A stretch of DNA of 8,734 bases, from assembly GCA_023399355.1 (NCBI GenBank), contig JAEWQC010000082.1, positions 1-8,734 of the forward strand, in the 5' to 3' direction. The DNA is from Bacillota bacterium (lineage in GTDB: Bacteria > Bacillota > Clostridia > Acetivibrionales > DTU013). The notes under the pieces are model-generated. The model worked only from the letters and a program-made list of their open reading frames with translations. It had not been told where the DNA came from and made no database searches. Of the stretch, positions 1-6,389 are shown piece by piece; within the stretch, counting starts at the first letter, position 1; each line of letters begins with the position of its first letter. Made by a program: the position numbers and the translations under genes.

Positions 1-1037
1 GCACAAACATTAATGCCGTTGTGACACTTGTTGAAGGGATCACCGTTACAATCCGCAATCTCGCTTCTGCTTCGGAGCAGAGTTCTGCAGGCACCTCTCA
101 GACCTCCCAGCTGATTCAGGGAATTTCCGAGAGGATCGGGAATGCATCAAAGTCGGCACAGGGTGTTTCCATGTCGGTGAATAATGTAGCAACAGCAGTC
201 CGGGAGATAAACCTTTCGCTCAATGAAATCAGCAAGAACTGCGAACGGGCGAGAAACATCACCGGAGAAGCGGAAGAGCGGGCATTGGAAACCAATAAGG
301 TCATTGAAAATCTAGACAAGCTTTCAAAGCAAATCGGTAAAATTGTCAATTTGATTAATGACATCGCCGACCAGACCAACATGCTGGCGTTAAATGCTGC
401 GATCGAAGCGGCAGGGGCCGGAGAGGCGGGCAAGGGCTTTGCCGTAGTGGCCAACGAAGTAAAGGAACTGGCCAAGCAGACAAGTATGGCTACTGAGGAG
501 ATCCGCCAGCAGATCGAGGGAATGACGGTCAGTACTTCAACAGCTGTGAAGTCGGTCGAGAAGATCAACAATGTCATCCGGGAGATGAGCGGAATCACCA
601 ATACGATAGCAGCAGCCGTTACCGAACAGTCGGCGACTACCTGGGAGATTTCTTCAGCAGTGACAAAAGCGGCAGAGGATGTTAAGGCAGTCACCGGAGA
701 GATCAGTAAAATCGCATGGAATTCGGAGGAGGCTTCCAGAAATATCATGGAAACCTCAAAAGGCGTATTGGAAGTTGCACGTTCTGCAAACGAACTCTCC
801 GTATCTTCCGCCGATGTCAATAAAAACACTGCAGACGCCTCTATAAAGGTATCGCACATTGCCGGCTCCGCGGATGAAATCAAACAGGAATCCGAAGAAG
901 TCTATAAGAATATCAATGAAATCAGCCTGGCGTCCGAAAAGACGGCAAAAGGGGCAAAGGACACCAGCGACGCATCCAAAAAACTCTCAGAGGTGGCCAG
1001 CAAGATGAGCAATCTGCTAAGCCAGTTTAAGATGTAG
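1..1037 (+). CDS. Methyl-accepting chemotaxis protein, C-terminal signalling domain (5' truncated)
   Basis: This is the cytoplasmic signalling end of a chemoreceptor, which passes ligand state to CheA through CheW. The frame is open to the window edge (first full codon at 3), so the GTG at 21 is internal and not a start. The 344 visible residues are almost all helical and rich in Ala, Ser, Glu and Lys, as in a receptor coiled-coil hairpin. The highly conserved hairpin tip lies at about 357-450 (IADQTNMLALNAAIEAAGAGE, then GKGFAVVANEVKELA). The arginine usual in EAARAGE is glycine here, a variant I recall in other clostridial and deltaproteobacterial receptors. About 200 residues follow the tip, longer than the returning arm of E. 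coli Tsr/Tar. There is no C-terminal NWETF-like CheR/CheB tether. Sensor domain, membrane helices and HAMP lie outside the window, so the ligand is unknown. The family call is very secure. Confidence 0.96.
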   Translation, partial: TNINAVVTLVEGITVTIRNLASASEQSSAGTSQTSQLIQGISERIGNASKSAQGVSMSVNNVATAVREINLSLNEISKNCERARNITGEAEERALETNKVIENLDKLSKQIGKIVNLINDIADQTNMLALNAAIEAAGAGEAGKGFAVVANEVKELAKQTSMATEEIRQQIEGMTVSTSTAVKSVEKINNVIREMSGITNTIAAAVTEQSATTWEISSAVTKAAEDVKAVTGEISKIAWNSEEASRNIMETSKGVLEVARSANELSVSSADVNKNTADASIKVSHIAGSADEIKQESEEVYKNINEISLASEKTAKGAKDTSDASKKLSEVASKMSNLLSQFKM

Positions 1038-1121
1038 GGAATCCATTCGTATAGAACACATCCTTTGCATAACAGTACCTGCCATTTGTGAAGGGATTTA
1101 CTTTATAGTTTCCGTTAATAT

Positions 1122-2372
1122 TCAGCTTTCCCCGCTATAACCGGCAATGCCACTTTCCTGCATCAGCTTTGACTCCTCAAGTTTTGATGCGAGAAAAATG
1201 GTAAGCAGCATCAAAAGGATCATTCCCAGCATTGGAAGCGTCATTGAACCGGTCTTGGGGGATTTGAGCAAGTCCATGCCGAAGATAAAAAGGATGCCGG
1301 CAAATTGCCCCATCGTCATTAACACGCCGGTAGAAGTAGCTTCAGGTGCCGGATAACAGATCTCGGCACAATATTGAAATCCAATAGGTGCCGTACTCAG
1401 CATAAAGAATCCCAAAACACCTGCAGAGACCAGAAGCAGCCAAAAGCTCCGCGCATAGGTAATACCGATCAAACCCGGTACACTGCCTGCTACTGCAAGC
1501 AGTACAAATCCCGATCTGTTGCGGAATCTGTCCGAAAGCATTGGAATAATTGCAGAGCCAAGAACCCCGCAGGCCACCATCAGGCCGCCCATAACGCCAG
1601 CCTGAGCAGAAGTAAAGCCCCGTGGCCGGATAATATTTTCTATCCAGGTGGATAACCCGTTAAAAACACCAAGTCCAATAAAAAAGATCATATTGAAAAG
1701 GATAAAGTCCTTCTTTTTGATCATCTGCTTCAGTCCGACAAAGACAAGTACCCGTTGTTCCTGCCCGGGAGAACACTGCGGGGTGGGAGGGTGCTCTTTC
1801 GCAAATAATATAAAGGCGACAACTGCGAGCATGGAAATGATCCCGTAAAAGATCAGCATGGATGGTAAGGAATATACTTTCAGCAAATAGGGGGTCAGGG
1901 ATAACCCGGCAATGAGCCCCACATACCCGGCAAGCCATGATAAACCGGTTGCCGTAGCCCTCTCGTTCATGGGAAACCACCTTGCGGCGACTTTTGATAC
2001 GGAATTGACGATCAGGGGCTGTCCGGCGGCAATACCAATCTGGCAGATCAGAACAAGGACAAAACTATCGGCAAAGACACCGCGCAGCATGCCGAAGACA
2101 CCTGTAAGAATCGCTCCCAGTCCGACTGAAATGCGGAATCCGTAATTGTCGATGAGCCAGGATGCAGGTAAGGACACAACTATGTATACGATCATAAAGA
2201 CCATGGAAAGCATCCCGATACTGAGATCGGATACCTTGTAAAAAGTAACGGCACTGCTTGTAATTGAGGCAAATGTGATCCAAAGCAACTGTTGGATTCC
2301 CATAATGAACATGAATACGAATAAAATAACCCATCTGTACGGATATGTTATCATCGCCGGATTTTCCTTCAT
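1122..2372 (-). CDS. MFS transporter, FLVCR/DIRC2-like subfamily
   Basis: A 416-residue major facilitator, the normal length for a 12-helix carrier, with two six-helix halves joined by a polar loop near residues 191-222. Motif-A-like turns occur in both halves: DNYGFR at 75-80 and SDRFRNR at 280-286. The stretch QPLIVNSVSKVAARWFP (118-134) followed by NERATATG matches, from memory, the FLVCR/DIRC2-type MFS group found in many Firmicutes; members have varied or unknown substrates, so none is assigned. The ATG at 2372 is chosen because GGAGG lies six bases before it. An in-frame extension to 2426 would run into the promoter repeats and adds an unlikely Arg-rich leader (MVLRSIF...). The gene is convergent with the chemoreceptor, ending 84 bp from it, and divergent from the CmpB-like gene. 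Nothing links its substrate to either. The transporter call is firm; the subfamily is an inference. Confidence 0.92.
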   Translation of the reverse strand: MKENPAMITYPYRWVILFVFMFIMGIQQLLWITFASITSSAVTFYKVSDLSIGMLSMVFMIVYIVVSLPASWLIDNYGFRISVGLGAILTGVFGMLRGVFADSFVLVLICQIGIAAGQPLIVNSVSKVAARWFPMNERATATGLSWLAGYVGLIAGLSLTPYLLKVYSLPSMLIFYGIISMLAVVAFILFAKEHPPTPQCSPGQEQRVLVFVGLKQMIKKKDFILFNMIFFIGLGVFNGLSTWIENIIRPRGFTSAQAGVMGGLMVACGVLGSAIIPMLSDRFRNRSGFVLLAVAGSVPGLIGITYARSFWLLLVSAGVLGFFMLSTAPIGFQYCAEICYPAPEATSTGVLMTMGQFAGILFIFGMDLLKSPKTGSMTLPMLGMILLMLLTIFLASKLEESKLMQESGIAGYSGES

Positions 2373-2378
2373 CTGTGA

Positions 2379-2383
2379 CCTCC
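2379..2383 (-). promoter_or_regulatory. Ribosome binding site of the MFS gene (decides the start)
   Basis: CCTCC on the plus strand reads GGAGG on the coding strand, six bases before the ATG at 2372. It selects this start over the upstream in-frame codon at 2426, which has no such site. Confidence 0.85.
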
Positions 2384-2401
2384 GAATGAATGTGTTTATT
2401 G

Positions 2402-2485
2402 GTAAAAATATGCTTCTTAAAACCAATTATAACATAGGAACTGATTAGTTAAAATATGCTTCCTAAAAGCAATTATATCATGGGA
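2402..2485 (-). repeat. Tandem imperfect direct repeat in the MFS promoter, each copy with TATAAT
   Basis: Two copies of a 38-bp unit lie at 2402-2439 and 2448-2485, offset by 46 bp and matching at 33 of 38 positions. Read on the minus strand, toward the MFS gene, each copy contains a perfect TATAAT (2426-2431 and 2472-2477). The gene-proximal hexamer has TTTTAA 17 bp upstream, a weak -35. The arrangement could be duplicated promoters, or two binding sites for a regulator overlapping the -10 elements. Repeat and hexamers are direct observations; function is inferred. Confidence 0.7.
2426..2454 (-). promoter_or_regulatory. Likely promoter of the MFS gene
   Basis: On the minus strand TATAAT at 2431-2426 sits 17 bp after TTTTAA (2454-2449), which matches three of six bases of TTGACA. 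A start near 2419 would give a leader of about 46 nt before the ATG at 2372, including the GGAGG site. The -10 is a perfect match; the -35 is poor, so activation by a protein bound at the repeats is possible. Confidence 0.5.
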
Positions 2486-2706
2486 TGGGGTTTTTCGTGC
2501 ATTTATAATGCTATAATATAGGTGTGAGCAGGCTTCGAAACAGACCGATATCTGTACCGGCATATTGTGGCGCAACACCCATTAAGATGATCGCAGTCTG
2601 CAGAAATATCGGATTTCATTGTACTTTGACGGATTTTCTGATATTTTGTAATTATATAAAAAATTACGCAATATTTTAGCAATTTACTCAGTTGGCATAT
2701 GACATC
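2486..2706. other. Divergent intergenic region with forward promoter-like hexamers
   Basis: No supported gene lies in these 221 bp. On the plus strand there are two TATAAT hexamers, at 2504-2509 and 2512-2517, neither with a good -35. TTGACG occurs at 2626-2631, but no well-spaced -10 follows it. Short inverted repeats are present: ACAGA/TCTGT at 2540-2544/2551-2555, and CCGATAT/ATATCGG at 2545-2551/2606-2612. A 13-bp-arm dyad lies at 2641-2674. If transcription begins near 2524, the CmpB-like gene would have a leader of about 200 nt. I recognise no known riboswitch. A 30-codon reading frame from ATG 2588 has no ribosome binding site. Confidence 0.4.
2641..2674. promoter_or_regulatory. Operator-like imperfect dyad upstream of the CmpB-like gene
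   Basis: The arms ATATTTTGTAATT (2641-2653) and AATTACGCAATAT (2662-2674) are inverted repeats agreeing at 11 of 13 positions around an 8-bp spacer. The spacer holds TATAAA at 2655-2660, which could be a -10. The dyad ends 50 bp before the ATG at 2725. The size and symmetry fit a dimeric regulator site, but the DNA is AT-rich, so chance is not excluded. Confidence 0.4.
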
Positions 2707-2715
2707 AGGAAGGGG
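2707..2715 (+). promoter_or_regulatory. Ribosome binding site of the CmpB-like gene
   Basis: AGGAAGGGG is followed by nine bases and then ATG at 2725. This favours ATG 2725 over the TTG one codon upstream at 2722. Confidence 0.75.
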
Positions 2716-2724
2716 CTTTAATTG

Positions 2725-3543
2725 ATGCTATCTTTTTATCAAATATTATGGATTTTTGCAATATATGCCTTCCTGGGCTGGGGCTCAGAGGTCATCTATG
2801 CTGCGGCTGATACGGGGAAATTCTCAAACCGCGGATTTCTTAATGGACCGTTCTGCCCGGTTTATGGTCTTGGTGTCCTGTTTGTCGTACTTTGCCTGAC
2901 GCCGGTTAAAGAAAACCTGGCACTCCTGTTTTTAGGATCTGTGCTTTTAGCGTCGCTGCTGGAGTTTATAACAGGCTTTATTCTTGAGAAATTCTTTGAC
3001 GACAAGTGGTGGGACTATTCTGCCGAGCCTTTTAATATCAAGGGGTATGTCTGCCTGAAGTTCTCCCTTGCATGGGGCGTTGCATGCCTACTGGTCGTTA
3101 ACACGGTACAGCCGGTTATTCTGCATTTTGTCGATTGGATGCCGAAAATCCTGGGAATAATTCTTCTGACCGCGATCTTTGCCACAGTGCTGGCTGACGC
3201 GGCAATAACCACCGCTGCCGCCATTGGCATGAAGAGGCGTCTGACATTGATGAATGAACTTGGCAGCAGGCTTAAGGCATTGTCCAATACGTTGGGAGAG
3301 CCGCTGGCCGATGGGGTGCTGGATGTGAAGGAGAAGTTCGATGAAGGGTTGCAGGAACTGGGGGAAAAGCTTGATGAAGGCATGCAGGAACTGGAGGAAA
3401 TTAAAGAGAGGCTTAAAACTCTTTCAGAGCACTATGGCTTTAACCAGAAGAGATTGATAAAATCCTTCCCCCGGCTTAAGAACGGCAAGTACAAGGAAAA
3501 CATCGAACGGATCATCCGACATCAGATAGACCGGTTTATGTGA
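2725..3543 (+). CDS. CmpB-family (ABC_trans_CmpB / DUF1113-type) membrane protein with helical tail
   Basis: A 272-residue integral membrane protein. The hydrophobic part (residues 1-170, about five segments) carries the hallmarks I know from the family labelled putative ABC-transporter type IV/CmpB: FLGWGSEV (16-23), NRGFLNGPFCPVYG (35-48), LEKFF (87-91), WWDYS (95-99) and NIKGYVCLKFSLAWG (104-118). The family name implies ABC transport, but no ATPase or nucleotide motif is present here or nearby and the biochemical role is unknown. After the last helix comes a charged, probably cytoplasmic tail (170-272). It includes two 11-residue repeats, EKFDEGLQELG (203-213) and EKLDEGMQELE (214-224), then a Lys/Arg-rich end. 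The start at 2725 is set by AGGAAGGGG nine bases upstream. The acyl-CoA synthetase-like gene begins 46 bp downstream on the same strand, so the two are probably one transcript. The family call is strong; the function is open. Confidence 0.88.
   Translation: MLSFYQILWIFAIYAFLGWGSEVIYAAADTGKFSNRGFLNGPFCPVYGLGVLFVVLCLTPVKENLALLFLGSVLLASLLEFITGFILEKFFDDKWWDYSAEPFNIKGYVCLKFSLAWGVACLLVVNTVQPVILHFVDWMPKILGIILLTAIFATVLADAAITTAAAIGMKRRLTLMNELGSRLKALSNTLGEPLADGVLDVKEKFDEGLQELGEKLDEGMQELEEIKERLKTLSEHYGFNQKRLIKSFPRLKNGKYKENIERIIRHQIDRFM
3331..3396 (+). repeat. Two 33-bp repeats encoding an 11-residue unit in the CmpB-like tail
   Basis: Units 3331-3363 and 3364-3396 match at 27 of 33 bases and encode EKFDEGLQELG and EKLDEGMQELE. 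The 11-residue period (hendecad) suits a coiled coil or a long amphipathic helix. Several differences are synonymous or conservative, which suggests an old duplication held by selection on the protein. Confidence 0.7.
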
Positions 3544-3589
3544 GGTTACCTTTAAATATATTTTTGATAAAGAAAGGATTTACAAAGCT

Positions 3590-5230
3590 ATGGGAAAACC
3601 AAATTATCCTTATTATGAAGTTACAAAATTCAACAGTATTAAAGAGATGCTTGATATGGCCCTCAAAGAGGCAGGCGATAAAATTGCATTCAAATATAAG
3701 AGCGAAAGCGGAATTACCGAGGTAACCTATTCCGATTTTGTAAAGCAGGTTGTCTGGCTGGGCTCGGCATTAACCGATGCCGGATTCTCCGACAAGCATG
3801 TTGCATGCATCGGCAGCAATAGCTACAAATGGGTCCTGACTTATCTCACCGTTCTTAAAAGCGCAGGAGTATACGTTCCTGTAGACAAAGATCTGCCGGC
3901 AAACGATATATTCCATATTCTGAATGAAAGTGAATGCAGCGTGGTATTCTATACGAAAATGCACGAGGAGCTGTTTATGAACAATACTGACAAGCTCCCA
4001 AGCGTAAAGCTTTACATAGGGTTCGACCGTACAGATGACAGCCGGAATTTTTTGTCTTTCGACAAGTTCATGGAGCATGGCAAAAGCTGTGACAAAGAAG
4101 CATACAATTCGCAGACCAGCAACCCCAATGCGCTGAAAATGCTGGTATACACATCAGGTACAACAGGAGTTGCAAAAGGGGTAATGCTGTCGGAACACAA
4201 CCTGGTGTCCAGCATCTACTATGGATTACAGGTATCAACGGTATTTGATTCCTGTCTTTCCGTTCTGCCGTATCATCATACCTATGAGGCGGTAAGCGGC
4301 CTTTTGGTATCCATTCACAAACACTCCACCATATGTATTAATGACAGTCTGAATGCGGTTCTAAAAAATCTCCAGCTCTTTAAGCCTTCCTATATTTACC
4401 TTGTCCCTGCCTTTGCAGAGTTGTTCTATGCAAGGATCGTGAAAAATATCAAGGAGTCTGGAAAGGTAAAGGCATTTAATAAATTGATTTCTGTAAGCAA
4501 TGGATTAAGAAAGATTGGGATCGACTTAAGAAAAACCTTTTTCAAGTCCATCCACGAAGCCTTTGGCGGCAGGCTCAGGAAAATAGTTTGCGGAGGTGCG
4601 CCAATCCGTCCCGAGGTTGGAAGGTTTTTTGACGATATCGGAATCAGTCTGATAAACGGTTACGGAATCACCGAGTGTTCTCCTTTGGTAAGTGCGAACC
4701 ATGATAAGTATAACGACTATCATACTGTAGGCATAAAGCTCCGGTGCATCGACTGGAGAATCGACAGTCCCAATAAGGAAGGCATCGGAGAGATCTGCAT
4801 CAAGGGTGATATTGTAATGATGGGTTATTACAAGCAGCCGCAAAAAACAGCAGAGGTACTGAAGGACGGATGGTTTTATACAGGGGATTACGGTTACATC
4901 AATGACAACGATCAGCTTGTCATTACAGGCAGAAAGAAAAATATCATTGTTCTGAACAATGGCAAGAACATTTATCCGGAAGAAATTGAGGGATATATAC
5001 AGGGGATAGATTACATAACCGAAGTGGTTGTAAAAGGCCTTATCAATGAAAATGGCGCTGAAAGTTCCCTTATGGCGGAGGTGTTTCTCAGCGAAGCGAA
5101 AACTCCTGCAGAGGTGTTGAAGGATATCAAGAAAGCTACCAGCGACCTGCCCGTTTATAAGCATGTTACAAAGGCAGTCATAAGAGATACGGAGTTTGAA
5201 AAGACAACTTCCAGAAAAATCAAGAGATAA
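3590..5230 (+). CDS. AMP-forming acyl-CoA synthetase/ligase (long-chain fatty acid-CoA ligase-like)
   Basis: A 546-residue member of the adenylate-forming (ANL) superfamily. Such enzymes activate a carboxylic acid with ATP to an acyl-AMP and usually pass the acyl group to CoA. The core motifs are intact: phosphate loop YTSGTTGVAKG (187-197), NGYGITECSP (356-365), GWFYTGDYG (427-435), hinge region GRKKNIIVLNNGKNIYPEE (447-465), and the C-terminal catalytic lysine, probably K543 in TTSRKIKR, in the position of the usual GK. Length and motif spacing fit long-chain acyl-CoA synthetases (FadD-like), but the acid cannot be read from sequence, and transfer to an acceptor other than CoA is possible. 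No signal peptide or membrane segment is evident. AGAAAGGA lies 11 bases before the ATG. The gene sits 46 bp after the CmpB-like gene, so it is likely co-transcribed. The superfamily is certain; the substrate class is tentative. Confidence 0.93.
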   Translation: MGKPNYPYYEVTKFNSIKEMLDMALKEAGDKIAFKYKSESGITEVTYSDFVKQVVWLGSALTDAGFSDKHVACIGSNSYKWVLTYLTVLKSAGVYVPVDKDLPANDIFHILNESECSVVFYTKMHEELFMNNTDKLPSVKLYIGFDRTDDSRNFLSFDKFMEHGKSCDKEAYNSQTSNPNALKMLVYTSGTTGVAKGVMLSEHNLVSSIYYGLQVSTVFDSCLSVLPYHHTYEAVSGLLVSIHKHSTICINDSLNAVLKNLQLFKPSYIYLVPAFAELFYARIVKNIKESGKVKAFNKLISVSNGLRKIGIDLRKTFFKSIHEAFGGRLRKIVCGGAPIRPEVGRFFDDIGISLINGYGITECSPLVSANHDKYNDYHTVGIKLRCIDWRIDSPNKEGIGEICIKGDIVMMGYYKQPQKTAEVLKDGWFYTGDYGYINDNDQLVITGRKKNIIVLNNGKNIYPEEIEGYIQGIDYITEVVVKGLINENGAESSLMAEVFLSEAKTPAEVLKDIKKATSDLPVYKHVTKAVIRDTEFEKTTSRKIKR

Positions 5231-5370
5231 AGGCTTCTTATGATCTAATTATAGATGCTGATTCATTAAAGAACCTTTAAGAATGGAAACCTTTTTAAAG
5301 ATTGTAGCGAAAGAACTGAATTAGCGGCGATAAGTAATAGTCCTAATACTTTCAGCCTATTGTAAAAATG

Positions 5371-5415
5371 TTTGGAAATAGGTAAAATTTGTATAGGAGC
5401 ATTTTTATTTCCAAA
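5371..5415 (+). repeat. Perfect 10-bp inverted repeat before the orphan membrane-protein gene
   Basis: TTTGGAAATA (5371-5380) and TATTTCCAAA (5406-5415) are exact reverse complements separated by 25 bp. The second arm ends two bases before the GGAG ribosome binding site (5418-5421) of the gene at 5432. The repeat could be an operator or an mRNA hairpin placed to affect translation. It does not look like a terminator, because no T-tract follows. Confidence 0.6.
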
Positions 5416-5431
5416 TTGGAGTGATTGGCGG

Positions 5432-6250
5432 ATGAGTTTTATTGATATCATTTTCAGGTATTTTTTACCGGGGCTGTCTGTCATTATAACTTCGTTGGCC
5501 TTTTTCCTGAATTATCACAAGAAAAAGAAGCTGGAATATGCACATACTTTCTCCTCTCAAATCCATGTAATAAAAAATCATGATTATACGACCATTGAAA
5601 ATGACAACCTTATTTTGCAGACAAGACTGGTTTTCTGGAATTCCACCAGGCAGATGGTAAATAAAGAGGATATACCCAAAAGCAATCCAATCACAATAAC
5701 CTGTCTGGATGGAGCGGAGATCTATGATGTGTCTCTGCTGTCGTCCAGTAATGATGGCAATGGGGTCAGGATCGTAAAGATCGAAAATAATGTCTATCAA
5801 ATCAGATTTGATTATCTGGAACCGGGGGATGGGTTTCTTATTGAGATACTATCATCAGGCACATCACATAACGACTTGCTGATAAAAGGATCCATCAAAG
5901 GGGCAGGAAAAAAGGCAATCAAATATTGTTCCATCATAGAAAGCGAACGGTATTTGAGCATCAGGGAATTGTTGAAAAACAGAAACATCTTTATTTTGAT
6001 TACATTCGTTTTTACGATCCTTGTACTGATCGGTACATTTATTCCGATTGATGTCACCATTCATGTCGGCGGCATTTCAACATCAACCCGATGGATCAGC
6101 ATCCCGAGTAGACTATGGCCCATTTCCCTGGGCTGCATTATTATCTTATGGATCATTCTGCTGCTTACAACGAAATCCGGCGTAAGTATCAGAAAACGAA
6201 TCCCAAAGGAGCTTCTAAAATATGGGAGCATTAAGAATAAGCAATTATAA
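5432..6250 (+). CDS. Hypothetical three-helix membrane protein
   Basis: A 272-residue protein that I cannot assign to a named family. One hydrophobic helix lies near the N-terminus (about 11-27), directly followed by HKKKK, which argues that residues 28-184 face the cytoplasm. That region is rich in alternating polar and hydrophobic residues, includes LVFWNST (66-72) and IRFDYLEPGDGFLIEI (124-139), and is probably a beta-sandwich-like domain. Two more helices lie at about 185-205 and 231-247 with a short outside loop, then a basic tail (RKRIPK). By eye the gene is clearly richer in A+T than the genes on both sides, which may mean separate acquisition. The start at 5432 has GGAG ten bases upstream; an in-frame TTG at 5372 lacks a site and falls inside the inverted repeat. 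It stands 201 bp after the ligase gene and is probably transcribed alone. Confidence 0.75.
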   Translation: MSFIDIIFRYFLPGLSVIITSLAFFLNYHKKKKLEYAHTFSSQIHVIKNHDYTTIENDNLILQTRLVFWNSTRQMVNKEDIPKSNPITITCLDGAEIYDVSLLSSSNDGNGVRIVKIENNVYQIRFDYLEPGDGFLIEILSSGTSHNDLLIKGSIKGAGKKAIKYCSIIESERYLSIRELLKNRNIFILITFVFTILVLIGTFIPIDVTIHVGGISTSTRWISIPSRLWPISLGCIIILWIILLLTTKSGVSIRKRIPKELLKYGSIKNKQL

Positions 6251-6258
6251 TTCATAAT

Positions 6259-6378
6259 ATGCATTTTGAAATTCTACCTGAATATGTTGTGTTGTACACC
6301 AAAGGACGGAGCAATCCCAAAACACCATGCATCTTTCTCAAAGCAGGATTTCGGAGGCATTTGAAAATGGATAAGTAA
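6259..6378 (+). CDS. Possible small ORF (39 codons), doubtful
   Basis: An ATG at 6259 opens a 39-codon frame ending in TAA at 6378, in the gap between the orphan membrane-protein gene and the terminator of the minus-strand operon. The product begins MHFEILPEYVVLYTKG and has a basic C-terminal half. There is no recognisable ribosome binding site before it and no family resemblance. It is recorded because it fills most of an otherwise empty 139-bp gap; it may be chance. Confidence 0.15.
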   Translation: MHFEILPEYVVLYTKGRSNPKTPCIFLKAGFRRHLKMDK

Positions 6379-6389
6379 AACCGGCATGG

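Noticed and set aside
116..883. Long antisense open frame (255 codons, minus strand) inside the chemoreceptor gene
   Set aside because: It is a shadow of the Ala/Ser/Glu-rich coiled coil. The product is low in complexity, has no family features, and the plus frame has unmistakable receptor motifs.
1050..1098. Possible terminator between the convergent chemoreceptor and MFS genes
   Set aside because: Only about seven pairs including a wobble can form (ATCCTTT with GAAGGGAT), across a large loop and without a clean T-tract.
2373..2426. N-terminal extension of the MFS protein to a methionine codon at 2426
   Set aside because: GGAGG lies correctly before the ATG at 2372, and the extension overlaps the promoter repeat and the gene-proximal TATAAT.
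2588..2680. 30-codon frame from ATG 2588 in the divergent intergenic region
   Set aside because: No ribosome binding site, it runs through the dyad, and it shows no protein-like pattern.
4526..5164. Antisense frame of 212 codons within the ligase gene
   Set aside because: It lies opposite conserved ligase motifs and has no supporting start signal or recognisable domain.
5232..5280. Terminator-like fold after the acyl-CoA ligase gene
   Set aside because: GGCTTCTT can pair with AAGAACC only with a bulge and a 29-nt loop, and the following T run is just TTT. The nearby ATCTA-ATTA-TAGAT palindrome is short and AT-only.
5372..5431. Upstream TTG start for the orphan membrane protein
   Set aside because: There is no ribosome binding site before it and it lies within the inverted repeat; ATG 5432 has GGAG ten bases upstream.
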